Below, one piece after another: positions 32,128 to 40,507 of a stretch of 43,951 nt of DNA. The DNA is from UBA6382 sp963617965 (lineage in GTDB: Bacteria > Bacteroidota > Bacteroidia > Bacteroidales > Bacteroidaceae). Positions within the stretch are counted from its first letter, which is position 1. Each line of letters opens with the position of its first letter. A program made the position numbers and the translations under genes. The notes below the pieces were generated by a model, which did not search any database, was not told where the DNA came from, and saw nothing but the letters and a program-made list of their open reading frames with translations. Location of the stretch: the NCBI GenBank assembly GCA_963617965.1, contig CAVEQO010000019.1, positions 1 through 43,951 of the forward strand, given 5' to 3'.

Positions 32128-33052
32128 CAAAATAGAATGCGGCAAAGGAAGTCCGGAGCAACTGCATCTTCGAACGGAGAAACCGTGATGCGGGCGACAG
32201 GTCAAACTTGGCATAGCGTTCCACCCCTGCGCTGCGCAGGTAACGGTAGCCCAAGCCGGGAGTCCGGGTCGTGTCCTTCACGAGATTAAGGAACATGGTA
32301 TACATCATGTAGTCCAAGACCATGCGGTTGCCCTTGCCGCCAAGCAGACCGTTGCGGAAATCAGAAACTTTTTTTACTGACTCTATCATTATGTCTATTC
32401 GCTTCTTCGAAAAAACGCGTGAAGCACTGCCGTCCCTGTTGTTCACCTCATACAAGTCCACATCCAGAAACCGGGTTCTGTTGGTGCAGTAAAGCGAGTG
32501 TAAGACAAATATGGTGTCTTCCGAATTTCTCACGCCCTGAAGAAACCGGATATTGTGACAGGCAAGGAAATCCCTGCGAAAACACACACCCCACACAGCA
32601 CCGTACAGAAAGCCTCCATTGAGAATTTCTTCACTTGTATAGACTGTGTTCTCCTTGAAAGAGCGGTGCCAATCAAATGCGTAGACACCATTGCGTATGG
32701 AATTGCAGATGGTCAAGTCCACTCCCCCGTCAACGCCGTCAAGCAGACGTTTGAGTGACCCTTCGGCAAACCGGTCATCTGCATCCGCAAACAAGACAAA
32801 CTCCCCACTCGCATGAGCCATGCCGTTGTTGCGGGCCACGGAGACACCCTTGTTCTCCTGTTCCACAAGGACAATGTTGCCATGTTTGGCCATATACTGA
32901 CGGACTATGTCGGCCGAACCGTCCGGCGAGCCGTCGTTCACACAAACCACCTCAAGCTCCGAATCCTCCACACCTTGTGACAGGACAGAGTCCAGACAGG
33001 CTGGAAGGTACGCCTCCACATTGTACACGGGTATTATGACAGACAGTTTCAC
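32072..33052 (-). CDS. Family 2 glycosyltransferase
   Basis: A 326-residue inverting GT-A enzyme. Motifs are LSVIIPVYNVEAYLPACLDS at the N-terminus, VNDGSPDGS (ND 39-40), QENKGVSVARNNG, and the metal site FADADDRF (DADD 90-93). The C-terminal ~100 residues contain helices, but no clear membrane anchor. Sugar specificity is unknown. Its start overlaps the pyruvyltransferase stop by 4 nt (ATGA), and its end overlaps the convergent LicD gene by 56 nt. It is the last gene of the minus arm. Confidence 0.92.
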   Translation of the reverse strand: MKLSVIIPVYNVEAYLPACLDSVLSQGVEDSELEVVCVNDGSPDGSADIVRQYMAKHGNIVLVEQENKGVSVARNNGMAHASGEFVLFADADDRFAEGSLKRLLDGVDGGVDLTICNSIRNGVYAFDWHRSFKENTVYTSEEILNGGFLYGAVWGVCFRRDFLACHNIRFLQGVRNSEDTIFVLHSLYCTNRTRFLDVDLYEVNNRDGSASRVFSKKRIDIMIESVKKVSDFRNGLLGGKGNRMVLDYMMYTMFLNLVKDTTRTPGLGYRYLRSAGVERYAKFDLSPASRFLRSKMQLLRTSFAAFYFVRKLYCLTRGGVHWSFVP

Positions 33053-33951
33053 GGCTTGCGGAATTCAAGTTTAAGTTTGAACGGACACGCAGCAACAAGC
33101 TCTTGCGGGGTATAGACAATCTCTTTGTAGTATTTCATCTGCCCCACAAGTTCCGGCAGGACAGTATCACCGTTCATGACAAACGCGGACGTGGTGGTAC
33201 GGCCTACGCCTGAGAAATAATCCATAAACTTGCAATCGCCGCCGTTTACCCTGTCTGAGATTCTTATCCACAGATTAGGAATCCGGTAAGCGTCTGACAG
33301 TATCAGACCGTGAAGCGAAGAAGAAACTATGCATTCGCAACTGCATATCAGGTCTATCACATCGTGCCAGTCTCCGTAGTGTGCAAAATCTATAAGGCAC
33401 ACACTGCTCTTGTTGCGCTCCACGAAATTAACGACAAGGGGATTGTCAAGGTCGTGGATATGGGGAATTATACCCATCTTATACTGTTTGGACACGTCGG
33501 GACGATAGAGGTAGGGCAACAGCAATGCAGGGTCGCCATAAATCTCGGGACACTCAATTCCGTTGCGCAACAGGTAGTTCCGCGTTATCTTGCCGCGGAC
33601 AGCACACACTTTTTTGGGTTTGTACGGCAGCGGAACTTTGTCCGAAAGAATACCGCTGCCCCAAATGACGGACTGTTTGTCGGTGAACCTGTCTATTAGC
33701 GAACCTATGACCATATAGTTCTCCTTGGACAGGTGAAACCACGATTTGTATACGCTCACTGGACGCCCCGTCAATTCCTCCAGCATATACACGTTCAGTT
33801 CATCGCCGAAATTGCGTTTGCAGACCTTGCCCCGCTTCGACAGAATCCAGCCGTTCACGGTTATCGCATCCTGTACCGTCGGGTGCAGACTGTGGTATAT
33901 AGTGTTCCCAAACAGATATTTGAACTTTTTCCAATAGCTAAGCAACATCAT
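33049..33951 (-). CDS. Polysaccharide pyruvyl transferase family protein
   Basis: 300 residues of the PS_pyruv_trans (CsaB/WcaK-like) family. Signatures are RNFGDELNVYMLEELTG, then SVIWGSGILSD, VRGKITRNYLLRNGIECPEI followed by GDPALLLPYLY, and SSLHGLILSDAYRIPNLWIR near the C-terminus. It would add a ketal-linked pyruvate from phosphoenolpyruvate to a sugar of the repeat unit, giving it negative charge. It is translationally coupled to GT2 (4-nt overlap) and follows the flippase by 4 nt. Confidence 0.88.
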   Translation of the reverse strand: MMLLSYWKKFKYLFGNTIYHSLHPTVQDAITVNGWILSKRGKVCKRNFGDELNVYMLEELTGRPVSVYKSWFHLSKENYMVIGSLIDRFTDKQSVIWGSGILSDKVPLPYKPKKVCAVRGKITRNYLLRNGIECPEIYGDPALLLPYLYRPDVSKQYKMGIIPHIHDLDNPLVVNFVERNKSSVCLIDFAHYGDWHDVIDLICSCECIVSSSLHGLILSDAYRIPNLWIRISDRVNGGDCKFMDYFSGVGRTTTSAFVMNGDTVLPELVGQMKYYKEIVYTPQELVAACPFKLKLEFRKP

Positions 33952-33955
33952 GGTT

Positions 33956-35488
33956 TCATCTTTTTGTTTTGGATATGATACCGCAGAGTTTGCCAGTCAC
34001 AAATTGGCGTTCGCTGACACCGAGTCCAAACAGATATGTGCAGACCGCTACCGACACCACCGACACCAGTATTATAACCACTGCATTGGACAGAGTGTCG
34101 CTCACAGTGAAATAGAGTGCCAACGGCAGCAGAACAGCAGTTGCCGTGACAATCAGACCTCTGCCGCAAACTTCTCCAAGATATTCCAGTACGGGAATAT
34201 CTGTCATCCTTCTCACAAGAAGCAGCCTGACCACAAAAGTGACAGTACAGATGCAGATATGTACCGCAAATACGGAACAGGGGTTACCGCCCATACGCAG
34301 CACGGCGTAGGCAACCGGGACAACCAGCAGCTGTATGCCGCCAAGTACAGACTGGTATGTTTTTATTCTGCCTGTAGCGGCGGCCGAGGTCATCAATGGA
34401 TTGGCGACCGAGTCGATTATAACCACGACAAGCATCAGTCGCAGAAACGACACCGTCCAGTCCGGCACTATACCCAACCACAGGCGCAGTATCACTGGGG
34501 TCTCTATCATCACAGGCAATGACAATGCTAACAGCATAAAATAGGAAAACTTGGAACTGCGGAATACAAGCCTGTACATTGACTCCATATCCCTGGCGGC
34601 ATAGGTCTTTATAATCTGCGGATTGACGGCCATTTGGAAATTGGAGGCAAACAGTCTTATGGCTCCGTCCACTTGATTGGCCAGTCCGCGGGCGGCATTT
34701 ACCGCAGGACCGAAAAATATATTGAGCAAAACGTTCAAGCCTTGGGAGTACAGGATAACGGCCAGATTTCCCCACAAGTTCCAGCCGGCAAACGAGAACA
34801 CCTCACAAAACAGTCTTTTCTCAAACACAAACCTGAAACGGCTCTCCCTGAAATTCTTCAGGCAATAGACCATATAGGTCAAGAAGATACCGCACTGCAC
34901 CAACAGCAACAGGAAACCGTACAGAACGAGTTTGTCGACATTCCCTATGCCAAGCAAAAAGACAATCAGCAGTTTCAGACACACCTCCACGATGGAGATA
35001 TAGGCAAAAGCCGACATTTTCTCGTGGGCGATTATATCGGCATTGAACGGAATGCTCATCACCGTGGCTACGGTTGATACGGCAGAGAACTGAAACACCC
35101 AAAAGGCAGCATCCATACGTCCCTCTGGAATAACCATCTTGTTGTAAAGGAACCACAGACCCACAGACTCCACCAGCACCAACACAATCAATGCCATAAG
35201 GGCATGAGTCAGCACGCAGGTGGAAAATACTTTGTTGAGGTTGTCATCGCCCTTGCCCAGTGCAAAGGAGATGAACCTCTGCGTAGTGGAGCTCATTGAT
35301 GAATTGAGGAAACCGAACATGGCCACCACACTTGCCACCACGTTGAAAACGCCGAAATCCTCAACTCCCAGTTCTCTCAGTACTACCCTGCTCGTGTAGA
35401 GGGTGACTGCCATGATGAAAATCATGCGCACATAGAGGAACAGCGTATTCTTGGCCAGTCGCGTGTTGTCTGCCTTGTAGGTCTCCAT
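33956..35488 (-). CDS. Wzx-type oligosaccharide flippase (second copy)
   Basis: A 510-residue polytopic MVF/MATE-superfamily protein with 12-14 helices. The N-terminus (NTLFLYVRMIFIMAVTLYTS, then VVLRELGVEDFGVFNVVASV) and STTQRFISFALGKGD are characteristic of the Bacteroidales lipopolysaccharide/capsule flippase group. It is clearly different from the 443-residue flippase in the plus arm. Having two flippases suggests either two repeat-unit types or two originally separate loci. It lies 26 nt after the lipocalin-like gene and 4 nt before the pyruvyltransferase. Confidence 0.9.
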   Translation of the reverse strand: METYKADNTRLAKNTLFLYVRMIFIMAVTLYTSRVVLRELGVEDFGVFNVVASVVAMFGFLNSSMSSTTQRFISFALGKGDDNLNKVFSTCVLTHALMALIVLVLVESVGLWFLYNKMVIPEGRMDAAFWVFQFSAVSTVATVMSIPFNADIIAHEKMSAFAYISIVEVCLKLLIVFLLGIGNVDKLVLYGFLLLLVQCGIFLTYMVYCLKNFRESRFRFVFEKRLFCEVFSFAGWNLWGNLAVILYSQGLNVLLNIFFGPAVNAARGLANQVDGAIRLFASNFQMAVNPQIIKTYAARDMESMYRLVFRSSKFSYFMLLALSLPVMIETPVILRLWLGIVPDWTVSFLRLMLVVVIIDSVANPLMTSAAATGRIKTYQSVLGGIQLLVVPVAYAVLRMGGNPCSVFAVHICICTVTFVVRLLLVRRMTDIPVLEYLGEVCGRGLIVTATAVLLPLALYFTVSDTLSNAVVIILVSVVSVAVCTYLFGLGVSERQFVTGKLCGIISKTKR

Positions 35489-35514
35489 GGTGTCTTGCTC
35501 CTCTGTGCAGGAGG

Positions 35515-35934
35515 TCAGTATTTACGGAATTTCAGTACAGCCTCATCGCTTCTCAATACCATGTGCTTGCTGTTCAGTTCAATGGCGAAACGTCCGGAGG
35601 CGGGCACACCGTACTTGGCAAGATCGGCGACCTGTACCTCTTTGTCCTGTGGACGGGCGTACACCTTGCCGACAAAAAGGGAGTCCCCCTTGTGCGAAAA
35701 ACGCGCAAGATGGCAATTTGACAGGTCGTTGTCACGACTGAACTTCATCAGGTTCAGCTGGACAGAATAGAATATCGCATCCTCTTTTGTCGCCACGACT
35801 GTTCCGTCCGGAACGGCCTTCCATTCGGTCAGTTGCCACATTCCGCCAAGGTCTCCGTTGTCGTCAACCTTGTCGCACGACAACAATGTCACAGCGCAGC
35901 ATGACAATATCATAGTCTTCAACAGCGTCTTCAT
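35515..35934 (-). CDS. Lipocalin-like lipoprotein
   Basis: A 139-residue lipoprotein. Its signal peptide ends in a lipobox, LLSC (Cys20), followed by DKVDDNGDLGGMWQLTEW, the GxW start of lipocalin-like domains. The rest alternates short strands (SVQLNLMKFS, GRFAIELNSKHMVLRSDEAV). The family is common in Bacteroidales next to cell-envelope genes, with unknown ligands. It lies between Wzi (6-nt gap) and the flippase, so it is probably expressed with the capsule genes and may help the outer-membrane stage of assembly (inference). Confidence 0.75.
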   Translation of the reverse strand: MKTLLKTMILSCCAVTLLSCDKVDDNGDLGGMWQLTEWKAVPDGTVVATKEDAIFYSVQLNLMKFSRDNDLSNCHLARFSHKGDSLFVGKVYARPQDKEVQVADLAKYGVPASGRFAIELNSKHMVLRSDEAVLKFRKY

Positions 35935-35940
35935 TTCTTA

Positions 35941-37491
35941 CTACGGGATTTGTTTTGCATGCAGTTTGACTTTGTACAGGAAGCCCGCCTGCACACCGTT
36001 GGAGTTGCCGAAAAGCTTGCCGCCGTTGTGGCCGTAGGCCAGCATCAGTCCGCAGTTTTTCAGCCATGCAGGTCTGTATGTGGCCTGCACAAACACCGTC
36101 CAGCCCTCTTGTGGGTCGACAAGGGGCTTGTTGTACGTTCCCCAACTCTTTTCGTAACTGAACAGGAGCTTGTAGTCCAGACCTCTTGCGGGTCGGCCGC
36201 TTATGCCCGCATGATGGGCCTGCACCCTGTTGTGTTCAAAACCAATTGCCCTGTCTGCATTATAGCGCGGAGAAACAAGCAGACCGTTGCCCATTCCGAA
36301 TCCCGCATGTTGCCATGCTCCGTAAAGGGAATGGTTGTAATAGTTGTCAAGAGCGCTTATCTGGTCGGGAATCTGTTGGGTCTTGTCGTGATAGATGGGA
36401 CCGCTCTGGTCTTTCGTGGTCAGATACTCGTAGAGTACCGTTGAGACTACCGGATTTTCGGGCAGGTTAACCTCCGTTCCCAGCAGGAAGTCTTTCCAGC
36501 CGTACTGCCAGAACATCTGGCTCTCGTCCTCAAACATGTGTTGGGCATACAGTCTTGCGCTCCACGCCCTCGTGGGGTTGTCTTCGCTGCCGTGGTATTG
36601 CACAGCCAAATGCCACGCCCCTACGGTGTTGCCCTCGCGGTTACTGTAGTCGCCGTCAGTAGCATCGGAACCTCCGGGGACAAGTGCGTTCCAGAAACTG
36701 CGCAGACCGGATGGCATACGGACGGTTCCGCCCCTGAAACCGGTTTGGTCGTCAGCGCGCTTTTTGACATTGTAGGCTGTCCCGCCGAACTGGCAGCCCA
36801 TCTCAAGCCCGCCCGTCAGTGTCACCGGCAGTTTTCTTGGGTTGCCCACTCTCACGAAGCCGGCCTTGGTGTGATAGAGTGAATTTTTCGAATATACGTT
36901 CTTCGTGTCTCCTGCAAAATCACGTTGCCATGAGTTGTCCGTATATATGCCGTAGCCTATGTGGCCTCGCAGTGCAAGCCACCCGCCTGTACCCGGAACA
37001 TCCCAGAAATCGGGCACCTCAAGTCTCAGCTGCGGTATCGGACGGGCATTGGTGCCGTTCACCAGTCCGCCGCTTGACAGTTCCGGGTTGAGCAGCTCCG
37101 AAGGACGTTCTTTCTGCCCTGCCGACAGGCGGACTTTCTTGTACTGTACGTCAAGATAGAGCTCCTGCACTACCCATTGCCATTTGTCCGTCACGATATT
37201 CGACAGTTCCAGCCCCCATCCCGCCTTCCATTTGCGGCCATCGCCGCCGTAAAGGTCGCGCCTTACGCTCCGGCGCCATAAGAAGGCGTTGTTCTTTTCC
37301 GTGGAAAGTCCGTAGTGGTTGTTCGTCATCCAGTAGGGAGCGAAATCTCCGCCACCGAACATGCCTGTTGACTCGTTTCTGAACTCAACGGTATCACACA
37401 AGTGCTTCAGCATGGTGTCCGCCTTGCCTACAGCGGACACCGCAACCATGACCAAAGTCAGCAGTAATGTGTGTCTGTTTTTTTTCATCAT
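35941..37491 (-). CDS. wzi: Capsule assembly protein Wzi family
   Basis: A 516-residue outer-membrane beta-barrel protein with a signal peptide (1-24, LLLTLVMVAVSAVGKA). Family landmarks are GGDFAPYWMTNNHYGLSTEK, the periodic aromatic strands WKAGWGLELSNIVTDKWQWV, and DVQYKKVRLSAGQKERPSEL. The end, FLYKVKLHAKQIP, is strand-like. In enterobacteria Wzi is the surface lectin that anchors group 1 capsule; the same role is likely here, linking the polysaccharide made by this locus to the outer membrane. It starts 6 nt after hflX, with no visible promoter between them. Confidence 0.87.
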   Translation of the reverse strand: MMKKNRHTLLLTLVMVAVSAVGKADTMLKHLCDTVEFRNESTGMFGGGDFAPYWMTNNHYGLSTEKNNAFLWRRSVRRDLYGGDGRKWKAGWGLELSNIVTDKWQWVVQELYLDVQYKKVRLSAGQKERPSELLNPELSSGGLVNGTNARPIPQLRLEVPDFWDVPGTGGWLALRGHIGYGIYTDNSWQRDFAGDTKNVYSKNSLYHTKAGFVRVGNPRKLPVTLTGGLEMGCQFGGTAYNVKKRADDQTGFRGGTVRMPSGLRSFWNALVPGGSDATDGDYSNREGNTVGAWHLAVQYHGSEDNPTRAWSARLYAQHMFEDESQMFWQYGWKDFLLGTEVNLPENPVVSTVLYEYLTTKDQSGPIYHDKTQQIPDQISALDNYYNHSLYGAWQHAGFGMGNGLLVSPRYNADRAIGFEHNRVQAHHAGISGRPARGLDYKLLFSYEKSWGTYNKPLVDPQEGWTVFVQATYRPAWLKNCGLMLAYGHNGGKLFGNSNGVQAGFLYKVKLHAKQIP

Positions 37492-37497
37492 GGTTTG

Positions 37498-38766
37498 CTA
37501 TGTTTCGGAAAAATCCAGATCTTCGGCCAATGGATAAAGGAAATCGTTGTATGGAAACCTCTGCACGTGCAGTTGTCTCACGCAACGGTAGAGCGTCTCG
37601 CGGAATTCCGCTATGCCTTCTCTCCTCAATGCCGAGACAAACACGCAGTCCTTGCCCAGTCTCGACAGCCACGACTGTTTCAGTTCCTCCATTGTCATGT
37701 TTTCTTTTGTCGCTTCGGTGAGGTCATCTTCATCCTTGGGCACAAATGTATATGCGTCTACCTTGTTGAACACTATCAGGCGCGGTTTCTCCGCACAGCC
37801 CAGTTCCGACAGTGTCTTGTCAACCACCGTCATCTGCTCCTCAAAGTCCGGATGGCTGATGTCCACCACATGCAGCAGCAGGTCGGCCTCCCTTACTTCG
37901 TCGAGCGTCGATTTGAACGATTCCACGAGATCCGTGGGCAGTTTGCGTATGAAACCGACGGTGTCGCTCAGCAGAAACGGCAGGTTCTGCACCGTCACTT
38001 TTCTCACTGTGGTATCAAGCGTTGCGAAAAGTTTGTTCTCGGCAAACACCTCGCTCTTCGACATGAGGTTCATCAGTGTCGACTTGCCCACATTGGTGTA
38101 GCCCACCAGAGCTACGCGTACCATGCGGCCGCGGTTCTGCCTCTGGGTATTTTTCTGCCTGTCAATCTCCTCCAGCCTTTTTTTCAGAAGAGATATGCGG
38201 CTGAGAATGATGCGCCGGTCCATTTCCAGCTGCGTCTCACCGGGACCGCGCAACCCCACAGAGCCTTTTCCGCCCCCTGAACCCGAACCGCCGCCCTGGC
38301 GCTCCAGATGGGTCCACAGCCTGTGCAGACGGGGCAGCATATAGCGGTACTGGGCCAGTTCCACCTGCGTCTTGGCATTGGCGGTCTGCGCCCGCATCGC
38401 AAAGATGTCGAGTATGAGTGTCGTGCGGTCGAGGATCTTGGTCTTCAGCTCCTTCTCTATGTTTTTCAGCTGGCGCGCCGACAGTTCGTCGTCAAAAATC
38501 ACCATACCTACCTCACGGTCGTTCTCTGCCTCGGCCTCGATATACGCCCTTATCTCCTGCAGCTTGCCCGAACCGACATACGTGGTCGTGTTGGGACTGT
38601 CTGCCTTTTGTGTGAAACGCCTCACGGTCTGCGCCCCGGCCGTTTCTGCCAGAAACTCAAGCTCGTCAAGGTATTCGCTTGTCTTGCGCTCGGGCTGCAG
38701 CGGAGTGACGATGGCCACCAGCACTGCCGTTTCCGTCTGCGCCTGCGACAGGATAAATTCCTTCAT
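37498..38766 (-). CDS. hflX: Ribosome-associated GTPase HflX
   Basis: 422 residues. The N-terminal HflX domain (LDELEFLAETAGAQTVRRFT, YVGSGKLQEI, VIFDDELSARQLKNIEKEL) is followed by a Gly-rich linker (QGGGSGSGGGKGSVGLRGPG, ETQLEMDRR) and a Ras-like GTPase with GYTNVGKST (222-230), DTVGF and NKVD. It splits stalled or hibernating 70S ribosomes. It is placed between a coiled-coil lipoprotein gene (43-nt gap) and wzi (6-nt gap) on one strand. Confidence 0.95.
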   Translation of the reverse strand: MKEFILSQAQTETAVLVAIVTPLQPERKTSEYLDELEFLAETAGAQTVRRFTQKADSPNTTTYVGSGKLQEIRAYIEAEAENDREVGMVIFDDELSARQLKNIEKELKTKILDRTTLILDIFAMRAQTANAKTQVELAQYRYMLPRLHRLWTHLERQGGGSGSGGGKGSVGLRGPGETQLEMDRRIILSRISLLKKRLEEIDRQKNTQRQNRGRMVRVALVGYTNVGKSTLMNLMSKSEVFAENKLFATLDTTVRKVTVQNLPFLLSDTVGFIRKLPTDLVESFKSTLDEVREADLLLHVVDISHPDFEEQMTVVDKTLSELGCAEKPRLIVFNKVDAYTFVPKDEDDLTEATKENMTMEELKQSWLSRLGKDCVFVSALRREGIAEFRETLYRCVRQLHVQRFPYNDFLYPLAEDLDFSET

Positions 38767-38809
38767 TGCTTTTTCAGGGGGTCAAAATCCGTTTACGTCC
38801 GACGTTTCC

Positions 38810-39673
38810 TTATTTCACTGCCACCACAAGATATTTGCTTATGCTCCAGAACAGTGTGGGGTCTGTGATGTGCAGCGTGTATTTTTTGTCGGCGTCTCTC
38901 TCCAGCACATAGGAAGACGAGGGATGCGTTGTCAGCAGGTGCGCGCTCTTAGACCCCAGGGCAATGCGTTTCACGGTACGGATATCTATCTCGGTAAGGT
39001 AGTTCTTGTTGAAGCCCTGGGGCAGCACGTCGCCTTTCTTCAGTATGTCGTGTTCCTTCAGTTCTTTCTTGGTGCCAAACACATACCAGGCTTTGTTCAG
39101 GTCCTTGTCCTGCTGGGTGATGGTGCGGGCCTTGGCATCGTTGGCCTGCGACAGGTTGGCCTTGTCCTGCTGCAGGTTGGTGTTCTCGCTGTTCAGTTTC
39201 GATATTTCCGTAGACTGCTCCAGTATCTTGCTGTCCTTTTGGGCCAGTTCTGCCGTCAGCTTCTCTATCTGGGCGTCCTTGTCCGCCACTTGCTGCTGCA
39301 GGCTCTCTATGGTCTGGCGCAGGTTCTCGGCGTTGATGTTGGAGTTGTGCAGCTGTCGTTGCAGCTGCTCAATCCTGCTGCGGTTCAAGTCCATCATGCG
39401 CTGTATGTATGCGATGTTCTCGCGAATGTCCTCTGTGGCGGAGCCCTCCGCACCCGACTTCAGGGTGTTTATGCGCCCCTGGGCCTCTGTAATCTGGCGC
39501 AAACCGTCCTGAATGTCGTTGATTGTGCCCAACAGGTTGTTTATTTCCGCGTCTTTCTGGTTAAGGATTCTGTTTACGGAATCTTCATTGGAATCGTTGG
39601 CTGTTTTGTTACCGCCGTTGCCGCATGCCATAAGCACCGGTACAATCGCTAATAGTAAAACTGTCTTTTTCAT
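38810..39673 (-). CDS. Coiled-coil lipoprotein, resembling the Cbp1 collagen-binding family
   Basis: 287 residues. A lipoprotein signal ends at LMAC (Cys17). Residues ~30-195 are nearly continuous coiled coil (LNQKDAEINNLLGTINDIQD, SLQQQVADKDAQIEKLTAEL). The C-terminal globular part contains AWYVFGTKKELKEHDILKKG, then TEIDIRTVKRIALGSKSAHL and WSISKYLVVAVK. From memory this pattern matches the Bacteroidales family named after the Bacteroides fragilis collagen-binding protein Cbp1. Adhesin function here is inference; a periplasmic structural role is equally possible. Its ATG overlaps the rsmI stop codon (ATGA). Confidence 0.65.
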   Translation of the reverse strand: MKKTVLLLAIVPVLMACGNGGNKTANDSNEDSVNRILNQKDAEINNLLGTINDIQDGLRQITEAQGRINTLKSGAEGSATEDIRENIAYIQRMMDLNRSRIEQLQRQLHNSNINAENLRQTIESLQQQVADKDAQIEKLTAELAQKDSKILEQSTEISKLNSENTNLQQDKANLSQANDAKARTITQQDKDLNKAWYVFGTKKELKEHDILKKGDVLPQGFNKNYLTEIDIRTVKRIALGSKSAHLLTTHPSSSYVLERDADKKYTLHITDPTLFWSISKYLVVAVK

Positions 39674-40395
39674 AATGTGTCCATATTTTTGTTTGTCGTT
39701 GTTGGCTGATGTGTTTTGACTGCGTTCTCCTTTGTTCTCGCTCCTACCACTATCACGAACTCGCCCTTTGGTTCCGTTGTCCTGAAATGATCTATGGCCT
39801 CGTCAATACTGCCCCTCACTGCCTGCTCGTGGATCTTGCTTATTTCCCTGCACACGGCTACCGTGCGGTCTCCCCCGAAAAACTCCCTGAATTGCTCCAA
39901 AGTCTTCAGCACCCTGTACGGAGACTCATAGAACACCATCGTGCGCTCCTCCGCCGCCAGTGTCTTCAGACGGCTCTGCCGCCCTTTCTTTTGCGGCAGG
40001 AAACCCTCGAATATAAATCTGTCGCAAGGCAGGCCCGAAGCTACCAGAGCCGGCACAAACGCCGTAGCCCCAGGCAGGCACTGCACCTCAATCCCGTTCT
40101 TCACGCACTCCCTGACCAGCAGAAACCCGGGGTCGCTTATTCCGGGGGTGCCGGCATCGCTTATCAGTGCCATGCGCTGCCCGGCCTTCATGCGCTCCGC
40201 CAACTGCTCCACAGCCTTGTGCTCGTTGAACTTGTGATAGCTCTGCATCGGGCTGTGTATGTCATAGTGCCTCAGCAGGACACTCGACGTGCGGGTGTCT
40301 TCCGCCAGTATCAGGTCTGCCTCCTTCAGCACCCTCAAGGCTCTGAGGGTCATGTCTTCCAGATTGCCTACAGGTGTCGGAACTACGTGCAACAT
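39670..40395 (-). CDS. rsmI: 16S rRNA (cytidine-1402-2'-O)-methyltransferase RsmI
   Basis: About 241 residues from the ATG at 40395. It is a tetrapyrrole-methylase-fold SAM enzyme with VVPTPVGNLEDMTLRALRVL, the LAEDTRTSSVLLRHY loop, ALISDAGTPGISDPGF (the GTPGISDPG hallmark) and VFYESPYRVLKTL. It methylates C1402 in the decoding centre together with RsmH. It is the first gene of the minus arm that continues to hflX and the capsule genes. A TACTTTTG box lies only 5 nt before the start codon. Confidence 0.95.
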   Translation of the reverse strand: MLHVVPTPVGNLEDMTLRALRVLKEADLILAEDTRTSSVLLRHYDIHSPMQSYHKFNEHKAVEQLAERMKAGQRMALISDAGTPGISDPGFLLVRECVKNGIEVQCLPGATAFVPALVASGLPCDRFIFEGFLPQKKGRQSRLKTLAAEERTMVFYESPYRVLKTLEQFREFFGGDRTVAVCREISKIHEQAVRGSIDEAIDHFRTTEPKGEFVIVVGARTKENAVKTHQPTTTNKNMDTL

Positions 40396-40400
40396 GACTG

Positions 40401-40408
40401 CAAAAGTA
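40401..40408 (-). promoter_or_regulatory. -7 box abutting the rsmI start codon
   Basis: TACTTTTG followed by C on the minus strand, 5 nt before the ATG at 40395. If used, the transcript would begin at or within a few bases of the start codon (leaderless). No -33 element was recognised. Confidence 0.45.
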
Positions 40409-40447
40409 ATCAAGTTTCAGTAGAACACGAAATTTTAACTTGCTTAT

Positions 40448-40479
40448 TTTGGATTTCAACAACGTTATCGCTAACTTTG
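40448..40479 (+). promoter_or_regulatory. Promoter of the AI-2E/PerM transporter gene
   Basis: TTTG (40448-40451) and TAACTTTG (40472-40479) are 24 nt apart, matching the -33/-7 arrangement. The box ends 28 nt before the ATG at 40508. Confidence 0.65.
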
Positions 40480-40507
40480 CCAATGGTTTATCACATAAGC
40501 AGTTCCC

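Noticed and set aside
36900..37500. Mobile element at the edge of the polysaccharide locus
   Set aside because: No transposase or integrase frame, terminal inverted repeats or target duplications were found anywhere in the window.
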